In this document: positions 28,201 through 36,074 of the stretch, one piece after another
How positions within the stretch are numbered: the stretch's first letter is position 1
Layout: each line of letters begins with the position of its first letter
Translations under genes and position numbers: made by a program
Notes under the pieces: model-generated
Database searches by the model: none
Seen by the model: the letters and a program-made list of their open reading frames with translations, nothing else
What the model was told of the DNA's origin: nothing
Origin: Bacteroidales bacterium
GTDB lineage: Bacteria > Bacteroidota > Bacteroidia > Bacteroidales > JAIOZK01
Reading direction: 5' to 3'
NCBI GenBank assembly: GCA_021740625.1
Contig: JAIOZK010000009.1
Span: forward strand, 62,001-126,000
Length of the DNA stretch: 64,000 bases

Positions 28201-28745
28201 TCTCGAATGCTTTTAAGTTTACCCATGGAGGTGGCAGGATTGAAGTGCAAGTCGGCAGCCGGGAGTCGGCAGATAATAATCTCATGGATAAAGAAAGAAT
28301 AAAAGACTGGTTGGAAATATGTATTCATGATACCGGTAATGGCATTCCACAGGATAAACTGCCTCATATCTTCGATCGCTTTTACCAGGCAAATGACAAT
28401 TACAGCAAAGACCAGGAAGGCACCGGTATCGGTCTGGCCCTGACCAGGGAACTGGTAGAATTGCATCACGGGAAGATCTTTGTCGAAAGCAAGCTGGGTA
28501 CAGGAACTATGTTTACTGTGGTTTTACCACTAGGGAAAAATCATTTGAAGGAGGAGGAGATTACAACTGATCAGCAGCTGGCAGTGGATATCCTTCAGCC
28601 TGATCCCCGACCAGAAGACGAACCTGAAGGTGCATCTGGATGTCAATGCCTGAAATATGTTGACCGTTTTTTGACAAATGTAAATCCAAAAAATGGCAAC
28701 AATTTCAGAATTCAGAAAAACCTTCGATCAAAGAAGATTACGTAG
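25293..28745 (+). pseudogene. Hybrid two-component system protein, N-terminal sensor/kinase part, interrupted by IS3 element
   Basis: After a signal peptide (LLIPSGFSQ) come repeated Reg_prop segments (for example GNIWVGSQQGLNKF, GVIWIGTEAGGLNRY, GTIWVGSVGLF). A Y_Y_Y domain lies around residues 725-800, a membrane segment near 805-825, HisKA with SHEFRTPLT near 855, and HATPase with NNLFSNAFKF, DTGNGIP and GTGIGLALTREL. The native coding part ends at 28640 (residue 1116). The remaining codons to the stop at 28745 are read from the transposon. The receiver and AraC output domains are stranded at 30036-30926, so phosphotransfer to DNA binding is broken unless the element leaves. Intact homologs sense periplasmic glycans and switch on utilisation loci. 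Confidence 0.92.
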
Positions 28746-29106
28746 CTTTAGTGAACAAATCAGAAAAGAGGTAGTACGCAAGATAGAAAAGAATCAATTA
28801 AGCGTATCGGAAGCCTCACAGGAGTATGAGGTATCAAGGACCTCCATATACAAATGGGTATATAGATATTCTGGTCTGTATAAGAAAGGACATCGTCAAA
28901 TTATTGAACCCATGAGCAGTTCAGAGCAAATAAAATCCTTAAAGCAAAGGATAAAAGAACTTGAGCAAATAGTTGGTAAGAAGCAAATAGAACTGGACTT
29001 TTATAAGAAGATGATAGAACTCGCAGAAGAAGATCTGGGAGTTGAAATCAAAAAAAAAGCTGGTTCAAAACTCAGTTATGGTTCTGGGAAAACAGACACA
29101 CAATGA
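28693..29106 (+). CDS. IS3-family transposase OrfA (helix-turn-helix)
   Basis: 137 aa. The helix-turn-helix region KNQLSVSEASQEYEVSRTSIYKW (residues about 33-55) is the IS3 OrfA DNA-binding domain, which recognises the terminal repeats. A leucine-zipper-like coiled coil follows (IKSLKQRIKELEQIVGKKQ). Near its 3' end is a run of nine A residues suited to -1 slippage. Its stop overlaps the orfB start as ATGA. The usual products are OrfA alone and an OrfAB fusion transposase. Confidence 0.93.
   Translation: MATISEFRKTFDQRRLRSFSEQIRKEVVRKIEKNQLSVSEASQEYEVSRTSIYKWVYRYSGLYKKGHRQIIEPMSSSEQIKSLKQRIKELEQIVGKKQIELDFYKKMIELAEEDLGVEIKKKAGSKLSYGSGKTDTQ
29052..29058 (+). other. Candidate -1 frameshift heptamer A_AAA_AAA in the IS element
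   Basis: In the orfA frame the bases read A AAA AAA GCT. The -1 frame is open from here to the orfB start at 29103, so slippage would give an OrfAB fusion, the known mechanism in IS3 elements. No downstream pseudoknot was modelled. Confidence 0.55.
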
Positions 29107-30023
29107 GCTATTCATTAAATAGAATGTATAATGCTCTTGACACAACCAGGCAAGCCTTCCATAGCAAATTGAATCACTTTATGAGAAAACAGGAAGAGCT
29201 TGAACAATTGAGTTTGATCATGGATCAGTTTCGATCAGATCATCCAGGGATGTCATTAAGAGATGCCTATTATGTAATAAAGCCAACTTGCATTGGGCGG
29301 GATAAATTTGAGTCATACTTTCAGCAACATGGCTATGGTGTGGGCAGGAAAGCTTCTTTTATCAGAACAACAAATTCCCATGGAGTTATCAGGTTCCCCA
29401 ACTTGATCAGTGGGATTAAGTTGACAGGTGTAAACCAGGTTTGGGTGAGTGATATAACCTATTACTTGATGGGAGAGTCCTTTTATTATTTAACCTTTAT
29501 TACTGATTTATTCTCAAGACGGATACTTGGATATATAGCAAGCAAAACTCTTTTGACAGAATACACAACCATTCCAGCTATACAAATGGCTTTGAAAGAA
29601 AGGGGTAAAACAAAAATCCCTGGTTTGATTATTCATTCAGATGGAGGAGGACAATATTACAGCAAAGCATTTGGTAAGATAACCAAGGCAGCTGGAATGA
29701 AAAACAGCATGGGAAAATCCGTCTATGAAAACCCACATGCTGAGAGAATTAACGGTATAATTAAAAACAACTACCTGAAGTATTATAATCCTGGCTCTTA
29801 CAGTGAACTAGTCAAAAAACTCAAAAAAGCAGTTAAAATGTACAATGAGCAGAAACCCCATGCTGCTTTAAAAAGATTGAGTCCAGTGGAATATGAGGAA
29901 AAAATTAATATTGAAATCCAGAATAACTTTGCAAGTTATTTCCGGATTTCAACATTAAATCATCATAAACAAAGTATATTTGAAAATAAGTTTTTAATCC
30001 AAAAACCAGTCAACGTTATTTAG
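29103..30023 (+). CDS. IS3-family transposase OrfB (DDE integrase core)
   Basis: 306 aa with the rve/DDE catalytic triad: Asp in WVSDITYY, Asp in IIHSDGGGQYYS, and Glu in ENPHAERINGIIKNNYL with the following K/R. An N-terminal HTH_21-like region (LRDAYYVIKPTCIGRDKF) is present. It lies in the -1 frame relative to orfA and overlaps it by 4 nt. It should carry out strand transfer of the element. The frame is complete, ending 9 nt before the right terminus. Confidence 0.94.
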   Translation: MSYSLNRMYNALDTTRQAFHSKLNHFMRKQEELEQLSLIMDQFRSDHPGMSLRDAYYVIKPTCIGRDKFESYFQQHGYGVGRKASFIRTTNSHGVIRFPNLISGIKLTGVNQVWVSDITYYLMGESFYYLTFITDLFSRRILGYIASKTLLTEYTTIPAIQMALKERGKTKIPGLIIHSDGGGQYYSKAFGKITKAAGMKNSMGKSVYENPHAERINGIIKNNYLKYYNPGSYSELVKKLKKAVKMYNEQKPHAALKRLSPVEYEEKINIEIQNNFASYFRISTLNHHKQSIFENKFLIQKPVNVI

Positions 30024-30035
30024 GCATAGACAGGA

Positions 30036-30926
30036 TACAAATCGAACATCGAACATCGACAATCGACAATTTTAACAGACGAAGCTTTAGCGAAGTCTGT
30101 CGACAATTTATCCAAACCTGCTAGCAGCGAAACTCAACAAAGCAGCAAGCCAATCCTCCTCATCGTTGAAGACAATACAGATCTCCGCGCTTACATCCGA
30201 AGTTATCTTGATCCTTCCTACATTATCCTGGAAGCAGAAAACGGAAAACAAGGATTGAAAGCAGCTATTGAGCATATCCCCGACCTGGTGCTGAGTGATG
30301 TGATGATGCCCAAAATGGATGGGTTTCAACTTTGTCATAAATTGAAAACCGATGAACGAACCAGTCACATCCCGCTTATCCTGTTAACTGCACGAGCCTC
30401 CTCAGAAAGCAAGATTGAAGGCCTGGAAACCGGGGCCGATGATTACATTGCAAAGCCTTTCAATCCAACAGAGTTAAAGGCCAGGATTAAAAACCTGGTA
30501 TTGCAGCGACAAAAACTCAGGAAAATATTTGCTGGCGATTTCTGGAAGGAGAATAAGCTACCCATACAACAATTTACCACATCCGGACTCAGCCAGCCAG
30601 ATATAAACTTTTTACAAAAAGCTCTGGATATTGTGACCTTACATTTATCTGATACCGATTTTAATGTAGTGGAATTTGGCCAGGAAATGGCCATGAGCCG
30701 TCAGCAGATGTACCGAAAATTCAAAGCACTGGTGGATCAGTCTGCAACCGAATTCATACGTACCATAAGACTGAAAAAAGCTGCGGGACTGCTCGAACAA
30801 AAATCGGGGAATGTGAGTGAAATTGCCTTTGATGTTGGATTTAATACACTTTCCTATTTCACTAAATGTTTCCAGGAATACTATGGTGTCACACCCTCAG
30901 AATACCTGTCAAAATCACCAGACTAG
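30036..30926 (+). pseudogene. Hybrid two-component system, stranded receiver and AraC output domains
   Basis: This is the 3' part of the gene that begins at 25293. A linker (30036-30150) leads into a receiver domain with ILLIVEDNTDLRAY, phospho-aspartate in LSDVMMPKMDGF and KPFNP. A C-terminal AraC/HTH_18 domain follows (VVEFGQEMAMSRQQMYRKF ... VSEIAFDVGFNTLSYFTKCF). It is in the same frame as the N-terminal part; removal of the IS plus one GGA gives an uninterrupted 1412-residue protein. No ATG precedes the receiver, and the first possible start (TTG at 30255) is inside it. The fragment is therefore probably not expressed as a working regulator. Confidence 0.9.
30042..30104 (+). repeat. Short tandem repeats and hairpin inside the kinase-receiver linker
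   Basis: TCGAACATCGAACATCGACAATCGACAAT is a run of degenerate 7-9 nt repeats, followed by ACAGAC...GTCTGT (30075-30100), an inverted repeat with an inner GC-TTTA-GC. All of it is read in frame as linker, so repetitive sequence has been absorbed into the coding region. Confidence 0.6.
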
Positions 30927-31167
30927 CACTTTGAAACCCTTGCCTATGCTTTGTTTTCCGGGCATGAGACATTTGTGGTAAAGCCTGAGACATATGAAGA
31001 AACCCAGAATTTGATTCCATTCTAATTTTACCTCAAACATTTTCCTGATAAATCAATGGAAGACCAAAACATGAATAAATCAACTCTGCTATTACTCTAT
31101 GTGCATTTCACAATTTATCAATCATTTCTAAGACAAATGAATGATGTCAAACCAAAAATAAACAACA

Positions 31168-33327
31168 ATGAAAAAGCTATTCACAATTATCTTTTCACTT
31201 TTTATTTCAATTTCTTTTGCTCAATGGGAGTGGCAGAATCCACTGCCTCATGGCAATTCAATGAATGATGTATGCTTTATTAATGAAAGCGAAGGATGGA
31301 CAGCAGGTGGTTCTGTAATTATGCATACTAATGATGGAGGAATCACATGGACCAAACTATATACATTTGAAGATTCATATTATGCATATGGTATCGAAAG
31401 TATATTTTTTATGGATAGTAACCTGGGATGGGCCGTTGGATTTGGTGTATATACATGGCCTTCAAGTGGTAGAATATGGAAGACGACAGATGGGGGGAAT
31501 AGCTGGGAAGAACAGGTATACATTAACTCGCATATAATGTATGATGTGCATTTTATAAATAGCAATGAAGGATGGGCTGCCGGAGTCTTGATTGAGAATT
31601 ATCAGTATCATAATGCAAAGATCCTCCACACTACAAATGGTGGGGCAAGCTGGCAGTCACAGTTAGACAGTGATTATCACCGATTACAAGGTATATATTT
31701 TACCGATGCAGACCATGGCTGGGCTGTAGGAGATTCAGGTACTATTGTCCATACATCAAATGGCGGAGAGAACTGGTCTTCACAAGAATGCGGAACCGAT
31801 GAAAATTTTTCTGCTGTCAAGTTTATTGACCAGTACATTGGCTGGGTGGTTGGTGAGTCAGGCAAAGTGGTATCTACCTTTGATGGGGGTGCAACATGGG
31901 GGGAACAATATAATAACCCGCAATTGTCACTCACGGATGTATGTTTTATCGACCAGGATCATGGATGGATTACCGGTTGGTCTGATGGCGGAATCATTTT
32001 AAACACGCTGGATGGAGGGTTAAACTGGGAGATTCAATGTGAAACAGAGAGGGGAGAATTGATGGGTATTTGTTTTCTGGATATTGATAACGGCTGGGCA
32101 GTAGGAGATAAAGGAGCCACCTTAATTACCAGCAATGGCGGAATTACCTGGGAAACAGCAGGCTATGCAACTTTGAATAAACTATGGGCAGTCGATTTTG
32201 TTGATGAATTGAACGGTTGGGCTGCAGGAGATTCAGGAACTATCGTTCACACTGATGATAGTGGAAATAGCTGGGATACCCTGTCAAATAGCATAACTCA
32301 GAATATAGTGGATTTAAAATTTATTGATTTAAATAATGGTTGGCTGATCGGGGATTCACCTGGAATAATAATGCATAGCACAGACGGTGGAATGTCCTGG
32401 GAACCACAATACAGCGATACAAACTTTTATCCCCGGAGCTTGTGTTTTACCGACTTGAACAATGTGTGGGTCATCGGAAATACAGGTTTACTTAATGGGA
32501 TTCTACTACATACTGAGGACGGCGGATTGACATGGGAAAATCAATACAATTATGAATATAGATTAGAGGATGTTTTTTTTATTGATAATGAGTTTGGATG
32601 GATGGTGGGAGAAAGCAAAACCCTATATACATTAGACGGTGGTGATACATGGGTAGTTAAGTTCTCTGACCCAAACGGAGAGACAACCTTCTATGATGTT
32701 TTCTTCTCTGACCAGAATAATGGATGGATACTTGGAAGTTTTGAACAGCTGCCCTTTCCGGCTTATTTCATCACTCATACTTCAGATGGCGGAAATTCCT
32801 GGGAATCTCTCAATGAACCTCCTGCAAGTTATTATTCTGATTTATTCTTTGTAAATTCAGATACTGGTTGGATTATCGGGGGAGGTAGAATCTATTACAC
32901 TTATGATGCAGGTGTCAACTGGATTCAACAGGCTGGCACCAATAACTACCTAAGCTGTGTATATTTTAGCGATGCAAACAATGGCTGGGTTGTTGGTTCA
33001 AATGGGACTATTCTGCATACTAATAATGGGGGTATGGTTGGAACTGATGAGACAAAAATAACTGTTGACAAATTGTATTTGAACTGCAATCCAAACCCAG
33101 TTGCTGACATTAGCACCATTGAATTCCATTTGTCGGAATCAGGTTATACCTCCCTGGAGATTTTCAATATTTCGGGCCGGCAAGAACGAACGCTCTTTTC
33201 AGGAGTTTATTCACAAGGGAAACACCAGGTTCAATGGAATACGCAGAACTTACATTCAGGCTTGCATTTAATTCGCCTGGTAACAGGCTCAGGACCAGCG
33301 GTCCAAAAAATTATGGTAATAAAATAA
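31168..33327 (+). CDS. T9SS-secreted protein with tandem YCF48/BNR-like repeats
   Basis: 719 aa with a short signal peptide (MKKLFTIIFSLFISISFAQ). About twelve repeats of roughly 45-50 residues follow the pattern (x)FID..NGWAVGDSGTI.HT.DGG..W, as in photosystem II assembly factor YCF48-type propellers. The last 80 residues are a type A T9SS sorting domain (NPVADISTIEFHL ... NLHSGLHLIRLV). It would be exported across the outer membrane and attached or released. No enzymatic signature was seen. It starts 241 nt downstream of the split regulator. It is a paralog in architecture of the gene at 33641-34906. Confidence 0.9.
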   Translation: MKKLFTIIFSLFISISFAQWEWQNPLPHGNSMNDVCFINESEGWTAGGSVIMHTNDGGITWTKLYTFEDSYYAYGIESIFFMDSNLGWAVGFGVYTWPSSGRIWKTTDGGNSWEEQVYINSHIMYDVHFINSNEGWAAGVLIENYQYHNAKILHTTNGGASWQSQLDSDYHRLQGIYFTDADHGWAVGDSGTIVHTSNGGENWSSQECGTDENFSAVKFIDQYIGWVVGESGKVVSTFDGGATWGEQYNNPQLSLTDVCFIDQDHGWITGWSDGGIILNTLDGGLNWEIQCETERGELMGICFLDIDNGWAVGDKGATLITSNGGITWETAGYATLNKLWAVDFVDELNGWAAGDSGTIVHTDDSGNSWDTLSNSITQNIVDLKFIDLNNGWLIGDSPGIIMHSTDGGMSWEPQYSDTNFYPRSLCFTDLNNVWVIGNTGLLNGILLHTEDGGLTWENQYNYEYRLEDVFFIDNEFGWMVGESKTLYTLDGGDTWVVKFSDPNGETTFYDVFFSDQNNGWILGSFEQLPFPAYFITHTSDGGNSWESLNEPPASYYSDLFFVNSDTGWIIGGGRIYYTYDAGVNWIQQAGTNNYLSCVYFSDANNGWVVGSNGTILHTNNGGMVGTDETKITVDKLYLNCNPNPVADISTIEFHLSESGYTSLEIFNISGRQERTLFSGVYSQGKHQVQWNTQNLHSGLHLIRLVTGSGPAVQKIMVIK

Positions 33328-33452
33328 TCCAGGCTTGTTCATTGAATAAAGGTGACGGTAATTTAGTGGGGAAGAAGCCTTTGTTTGTAAAAATCAGAAA
33401 TTATAATTTTTCCAGACAGGAATTTCATATTCAAATTACAAACTTTATGTGA

Positions 33453-33560
33453 GAATCATTAGAAATGGATAATTCACATCTAAAGAGTGGTCTTTACATA
33501 CTGTATATTGGAGATGAAGATCTAAAAAACAATCAATTTAAGTTTATTAAAGCATATTAA
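33453..33560 (+). pseudogene. Remnant of a T9SS sorting domain
   Basis: The in-frame segment reads LKSGLYILYIGDED ... FKFIKAY followed by a stop, which is the typical last strand pair of a T9SS C-terminal domain. It is preceded in the same frame, beyond a TGA, by a poorly conserved coding-like stretch (about 33380-33452). There is no complete gene. It may be the decayed tail of a former tandem duplicate of the upstream gene. Confidence 0.4.
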
Positions 33561-33626
33561 TCCCTGCATATCGGCATTTGTACTGCTGCTTTCAAAAGAA
33601 TTTTTTTGCATGAATTGACAGTACGC

Positions 33627-33659
33627 AAACCTGTCAGGTTTTAAAAACCTGACAGGTTT
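33627..33659. terminator. Strong inverted repeat AAACCTGTCAGG.../...CCTGACAGGTTT
   Basis: A near-perfect 16-bp stem. It ends transcription from both sides in principle. The minus-strand T9SS gene terminates inside it: the stop codon is at 33641-33643, and the residues NLSGF before it are encoded by the repeat arm. Confidence 0.8.
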
Positions 33660-34906
33660 AACTTGACCAGCCTTAGTATTCCTTTATTTCTTTGTTGCTT
33701 GATAACAATGAAATAAATGCCAGGCAGATAATCTTTTCCTGAAATCCTTATAATATTATTACCCTTTTGTCCTTGATGATTTTTCATCGCCAGCATGCTA
33801 CCCGATTGATCATATATCATAACCTGACAAGTCCCTTCTTTCGACAATTTAAGTTCAAGGGAAACAAAATCCTGGAAGGGATTGGGCCAGGCCCTTAGCT
33901 GAATAGCAGGTATATTTTGTAAATCATGCTCCTGCACCGATACCGGAAAAGAAGCATCAAACCTGATAAAGGCCCCATCCCTCCCAACACCATAGCCGTG
34001 TAGTGAGTCCGGAAAACACATATCAAAGATCTCAAGGGAATCGGGCGTCGGTACGGGGGTCCAGCTCTGACCTGCATCAAAACTGACGATCAGTTTCCTC
34101 TGCGGTCCCAGGGGGCACCATGCCTCATATGCAATGCGGAAATCGATATCATAGGCATTTCCCTGTATGCCCGGCTCATTATATTCCCAGCTTTGCGCAC
34201 CGTCGGTCGTTTCTATGGTAGCCATGCCATAGGCAAAGTCGGGATCGCCTCCGGCGCCCAGAGCATGAAGAGAATCGAAAATATGAATGCCATGCACCTC
34301 ATCGGCCGGGGCATATTGCGGTTCTATGGCTGTCCAGTTCTCTCCTCCATTGTTTGTATGCCATATTACTCCGGCAATATCAAAGATCCCCCCGGTGGCA
34401 TACCCCACATTTTCATTCAGGAATTTTACCTCCAAAACCGGAAAGAAAGCAAGGGTGCTGGTATCGATATTCGCCTGCTGCCAAGAATTTCCTCCATCGT
34501 TGGTTTTTACCAGGGCATGAGGACTGCCGCCCATCCAACCGTTCAGGGAGTCCTGGAAAAGGATGCAGTTCATGAAAATATCGTTTTCGGGGTATGGCTG
34601 TTGCAACCAGTTGTTGCCTCCGTCTGTCGTTTTCAGGATCACGGTCCCGAATGGCTGCCCGGTATAATTGATGGCTGTGGCCCAGCCCAGTTCCCGGTTC
34701 AGGAAGAAGATATCGGAAATGCGGTTGTCGTTGCCGCTGTTTTGCTGTATCCAGTCCTCCCCCCCATCCATGGTATGCAGTATAGTTCCCGAATCCCCGG
34801 CGATCCATCCGTACAGGCTGTCGGTGAAATACACGGATCTCAGGTATTGTTCAGTGGGGACTTCCACAGCTTCCCAGGGTCCTTGCGCAAAGGAAATATG
34901 CGCCAA
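33641..34906 (-). CDS. T9SS-secreted YCF48/BNR-like propeller protein
   Basis: 421 aa from the TTG at 34906, but the true start is probably 42-45 nt upstream. In frame from 34951 comes IIRFRKISVIAGFVLLAHIS-FAQ, a normal signal peptide, and an AGGAGG sits at 34963-34958. The only codons at a proper distance are ATC (34951) and ATT (34948), not ATG/GTG/TTG. Repeats such as GWIAGDSGTILHTMDGGEDW and GWMGGSPHALVKTNDGGNSW form a propeller. A sorting domain (RAWPNPFQDFVSLEL ... YLPGIYFIVI) ends the protein, with five extra residues from the terminator repeat. Function unknown. Confidence 0.82.
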   Translation of the reverse strand: MAHISFAQGPWEAVEVPTEQYLRSVYFTDSLYGWIAGDSGTILHTMDGGEDWIQQNSGNDNRISDIFFLNRELGWATAINYTGQPFGTVILKTTDGGNNWLQQPYPENDIFMNCILFQDSLNGWMGGSPHALVKTNDGGNSWQQANIDTSTLAFFPVLEVKFLNENVGYATGGIFDIAGVIWHTNNGGENWTAIEPQYAPADEVHGIHIFDSLHALGAGGDPDFAYGMATIETTDGAQSWEYNEPGIQGNAYDIDFRIAYEAWCPLGPQRKLIVSFDAGQSWTPVPTPDSLEIFDMCFPDSLHGYGVGRDGAFIRFDASFPVSVQEHDLQNIPAIQLRAWPNPFQDFVSLELKLSKEGTCQVMIYDQSGSMLAMKNHQGQKGNNIIRISGKDYLPGIYFIVIKQQRNKGILRLVKLNLSGF

Positions 34907-35041
34907 AAGGACAAACCCGGCTATGACTGATATTTTCCTGAATCGAATGATGCTTATCCTCCTTTGATTTCCGGAATCTCAAAGATACGATTATATGTAT
35001 TCAATTAATTTAGAGGCATGGCGATTTTTATTTGTAGTATC

Positions 35042-35072
35042 TTGGAAACAGCAGAAAAATTTCTTAACTTTG
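35042..35072 (+). promoter_or_regulatory. Bacteroidota promoter (TTG - 20 nt - TAACTTTG)
   Basis: TTG at 35042-35044, 20-nt spacer, TAACTTTG at 35065-35072. The -7 box is identical to the one before susC. The expected start site near 35079 lies just before the palindromic operator and 49 nt before the ATG at 35128. Confidence 0.65.
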
Positions 35073-35081
35073 TTTGTTTAA

Positions 35082-35100
35082 TATGTATGAACATATGAAC
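35082..35100 (+). promoter_or_regulatory. Candidate GntR operator (TATGAACATATG core)
   Basis: The 12-mer TATGAACATATG at 35086-35097 occurs in the same orientation and a similar distance after the -7 box as in the susC promoter. It is self-overlapping (TATGAACA repeated) and partly palindromic. Binding by the GntR regulator encoded at 37431 is inference. Confidence 0.55.
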
Positions 35101-35127
35101 AAAGTATTAATCACAAAAATTCATCAA

Positions 35128-35976
35128 ATGAAAAGAATCTTTACATTACCAAAAGAAATTACAACAAAAAATGCAGTGATGCCAACACTGGCGATACTGT
35201 TGGTTTCCTTCCTCTTTTTCGTGGGATGTTATGAATGGAGAAACATTTTCCAGCCGGAGGAGGTTGCGGTGAACAGCTATTTTGATGTTTGGCTTTCGGC
35301 CCATGATGATGGCAATCCCGACAATGACTGGACCAATCCCGACAACCACGACATAGGTCTGTTTGGTGTTATGTTGCCCGATGGCTGGACGGTTCAGGAC
35401 AGCATTCCCTATTTCATCAAAACAACTGAACCGGGTTATGATAATAATGGAATTGTCATTCACAATGATGAACATTCGCAAACGCTAACGGACTCCATAC
35501 CACCACCTCCAGGTTATTACTGGTGGGGAGCCAAAACAGATGGAGAGGCAAGCCTGGTATATTTTGACAGCCTCTACCTTGAGCCCAGGATTTTTACCAA
35601 TGATCAGACCGGTAACTTCGCCCTGCGGTATGCCATCGGAGATGAAGATTACTGGGATAGAAATCCAGCGGATGATGTCAGCGATCCCATCCCAATCACG
35701 GTTTATGATCCTACGGGTAAAAAAGAGATCTTTGCCGAAACCAATATCTCTATTTACCCCAATCCGGCGGTTGAATATTTCACTGTAAATTTCGAAAATT
35801 ATCTGAACCAGGTGATAGAGCTAAGCATTACCGATATGACCGGGAAAACAGTAATGGTGAAAAAACTTTACCAGAACAAGAATCAAATTCAGATCGGTGA
35901 TTTGACCCGGGGTATGTATTTCATCAATCTGCAAAGTGGTTCTGATAAGATCACCAAAAAGATCATTGTAAAATAA
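35128..35976 (+). CDS. T9SS-type secreted protein, DUF4961-like (tentative)
   Basis: 282 aa from the ATG at 35128 (MKRIFTLPKEITTKN). The frame is open from 35074, but that start lies in the promoter/operator. A hydrophobic segment ending LLVSFLFFVGC suggests a lipoprotein or signal peptide. The middle (about residues 60-180) is an Ig-like region with GLFGVMLPDGWTV and a proline-rich SIPPPPGYYWWG. The last 80 residues are a T9SS sorting domain (ISIYPNPAVEYFTVNF ... LTRGMYFINL). The N-terminal family assignment is a weak recollection. Its operator matches that of susC, so it is likely induced with the mannoside locus as a surface binding protein. Confidence 0.75.
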   Translation: MKRIFTLPKEITTKNAVMPTLAILLVSFLFFVGCYEWRNIFQPEEVAVNSYFDVWLSAHDDGNPDNDWTNPDNHDIGLFGVMLPDGWTVQDSIPYFIKTTEPGYDNNGIVIHNDEHSQTLTDSIPPPPGYYWWGAKTDGEASLVYFDSLYLEPRIFTNDQTGNFALRYAIGDEDYWDRNPADDVSDPIPITVYDPTGKKEIFAETNISIYPNPAVEYFTVNFENYLNQVIELSITDMTGKTVMVKKLYQNKNQIQIGDLTRGMYFINLQSGSDKITKKIIVK

Positions 35977-36054
35977 AAGGATCTGATCCTTTAGGATATT
36001 ATTCATCAATTCCAAAAGCACCATGATCCGCCGATAACAGGAGATGGTGCTTTT
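35976..36054 (+). terminator. Two hairpins after the secreted-protein gene
   Basis: AAAGGATC-T-GATCCTTT (35976-35992) overlaps the stop. AAAAGCACCAT (36014-36024) then pairs perfectly with ATGGTGCTTTT (36044-36054), followed by a T-rich stretch. The second is a good intrinsic terminator, so the next gene probably needs its own promoter. Confidence 0.75.
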
Positions 36055-36074
36055 GTCTTTATATTCATATTAAA

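Larger units (their letters stand above)
28641..30032 (+). mobile_element. IS3-family insertion sequence, 1392 bp
   Basis: The ends are inverted: left TGTCAATGCCTGAAATATG..., right (reverse complement) TGTCTATGCCTAAATAACG..., with 20 of 26 matching. The outermost bases are TG/CA. It is flanked by a direct GGA at 28638-28640 and 30033-30035, a 3-bp target duplication usual for IS3 elements. It carries orfA and orfB with a DDE transposase. The length is a multiple of three. Intact ends and frames imply recent and possibly active insertion. Confidence 0.93.

Noticed and set aside
28647-30026. Shorter IS boundaries beginning at TGCCT
   Set aside because: These give no target duplication. Extending the inverted repeats by 6 nt to TGTC.../...GACA gives a GGA duplication and TG/CA ends.
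30255-30926. Stand-alone response regulator gene starting at TTG 30255
   Set aside because: This start removes the first part of the receiver domain. The frame continuity with 25293-28640 shows that it is the 3' part of a split gene.
31056-31268. 70-codon plus-strand frame before the T9SS gene
   Set aside because: It overlaps the signal peptide of the T9SS gene in another frame and has no features of its own.
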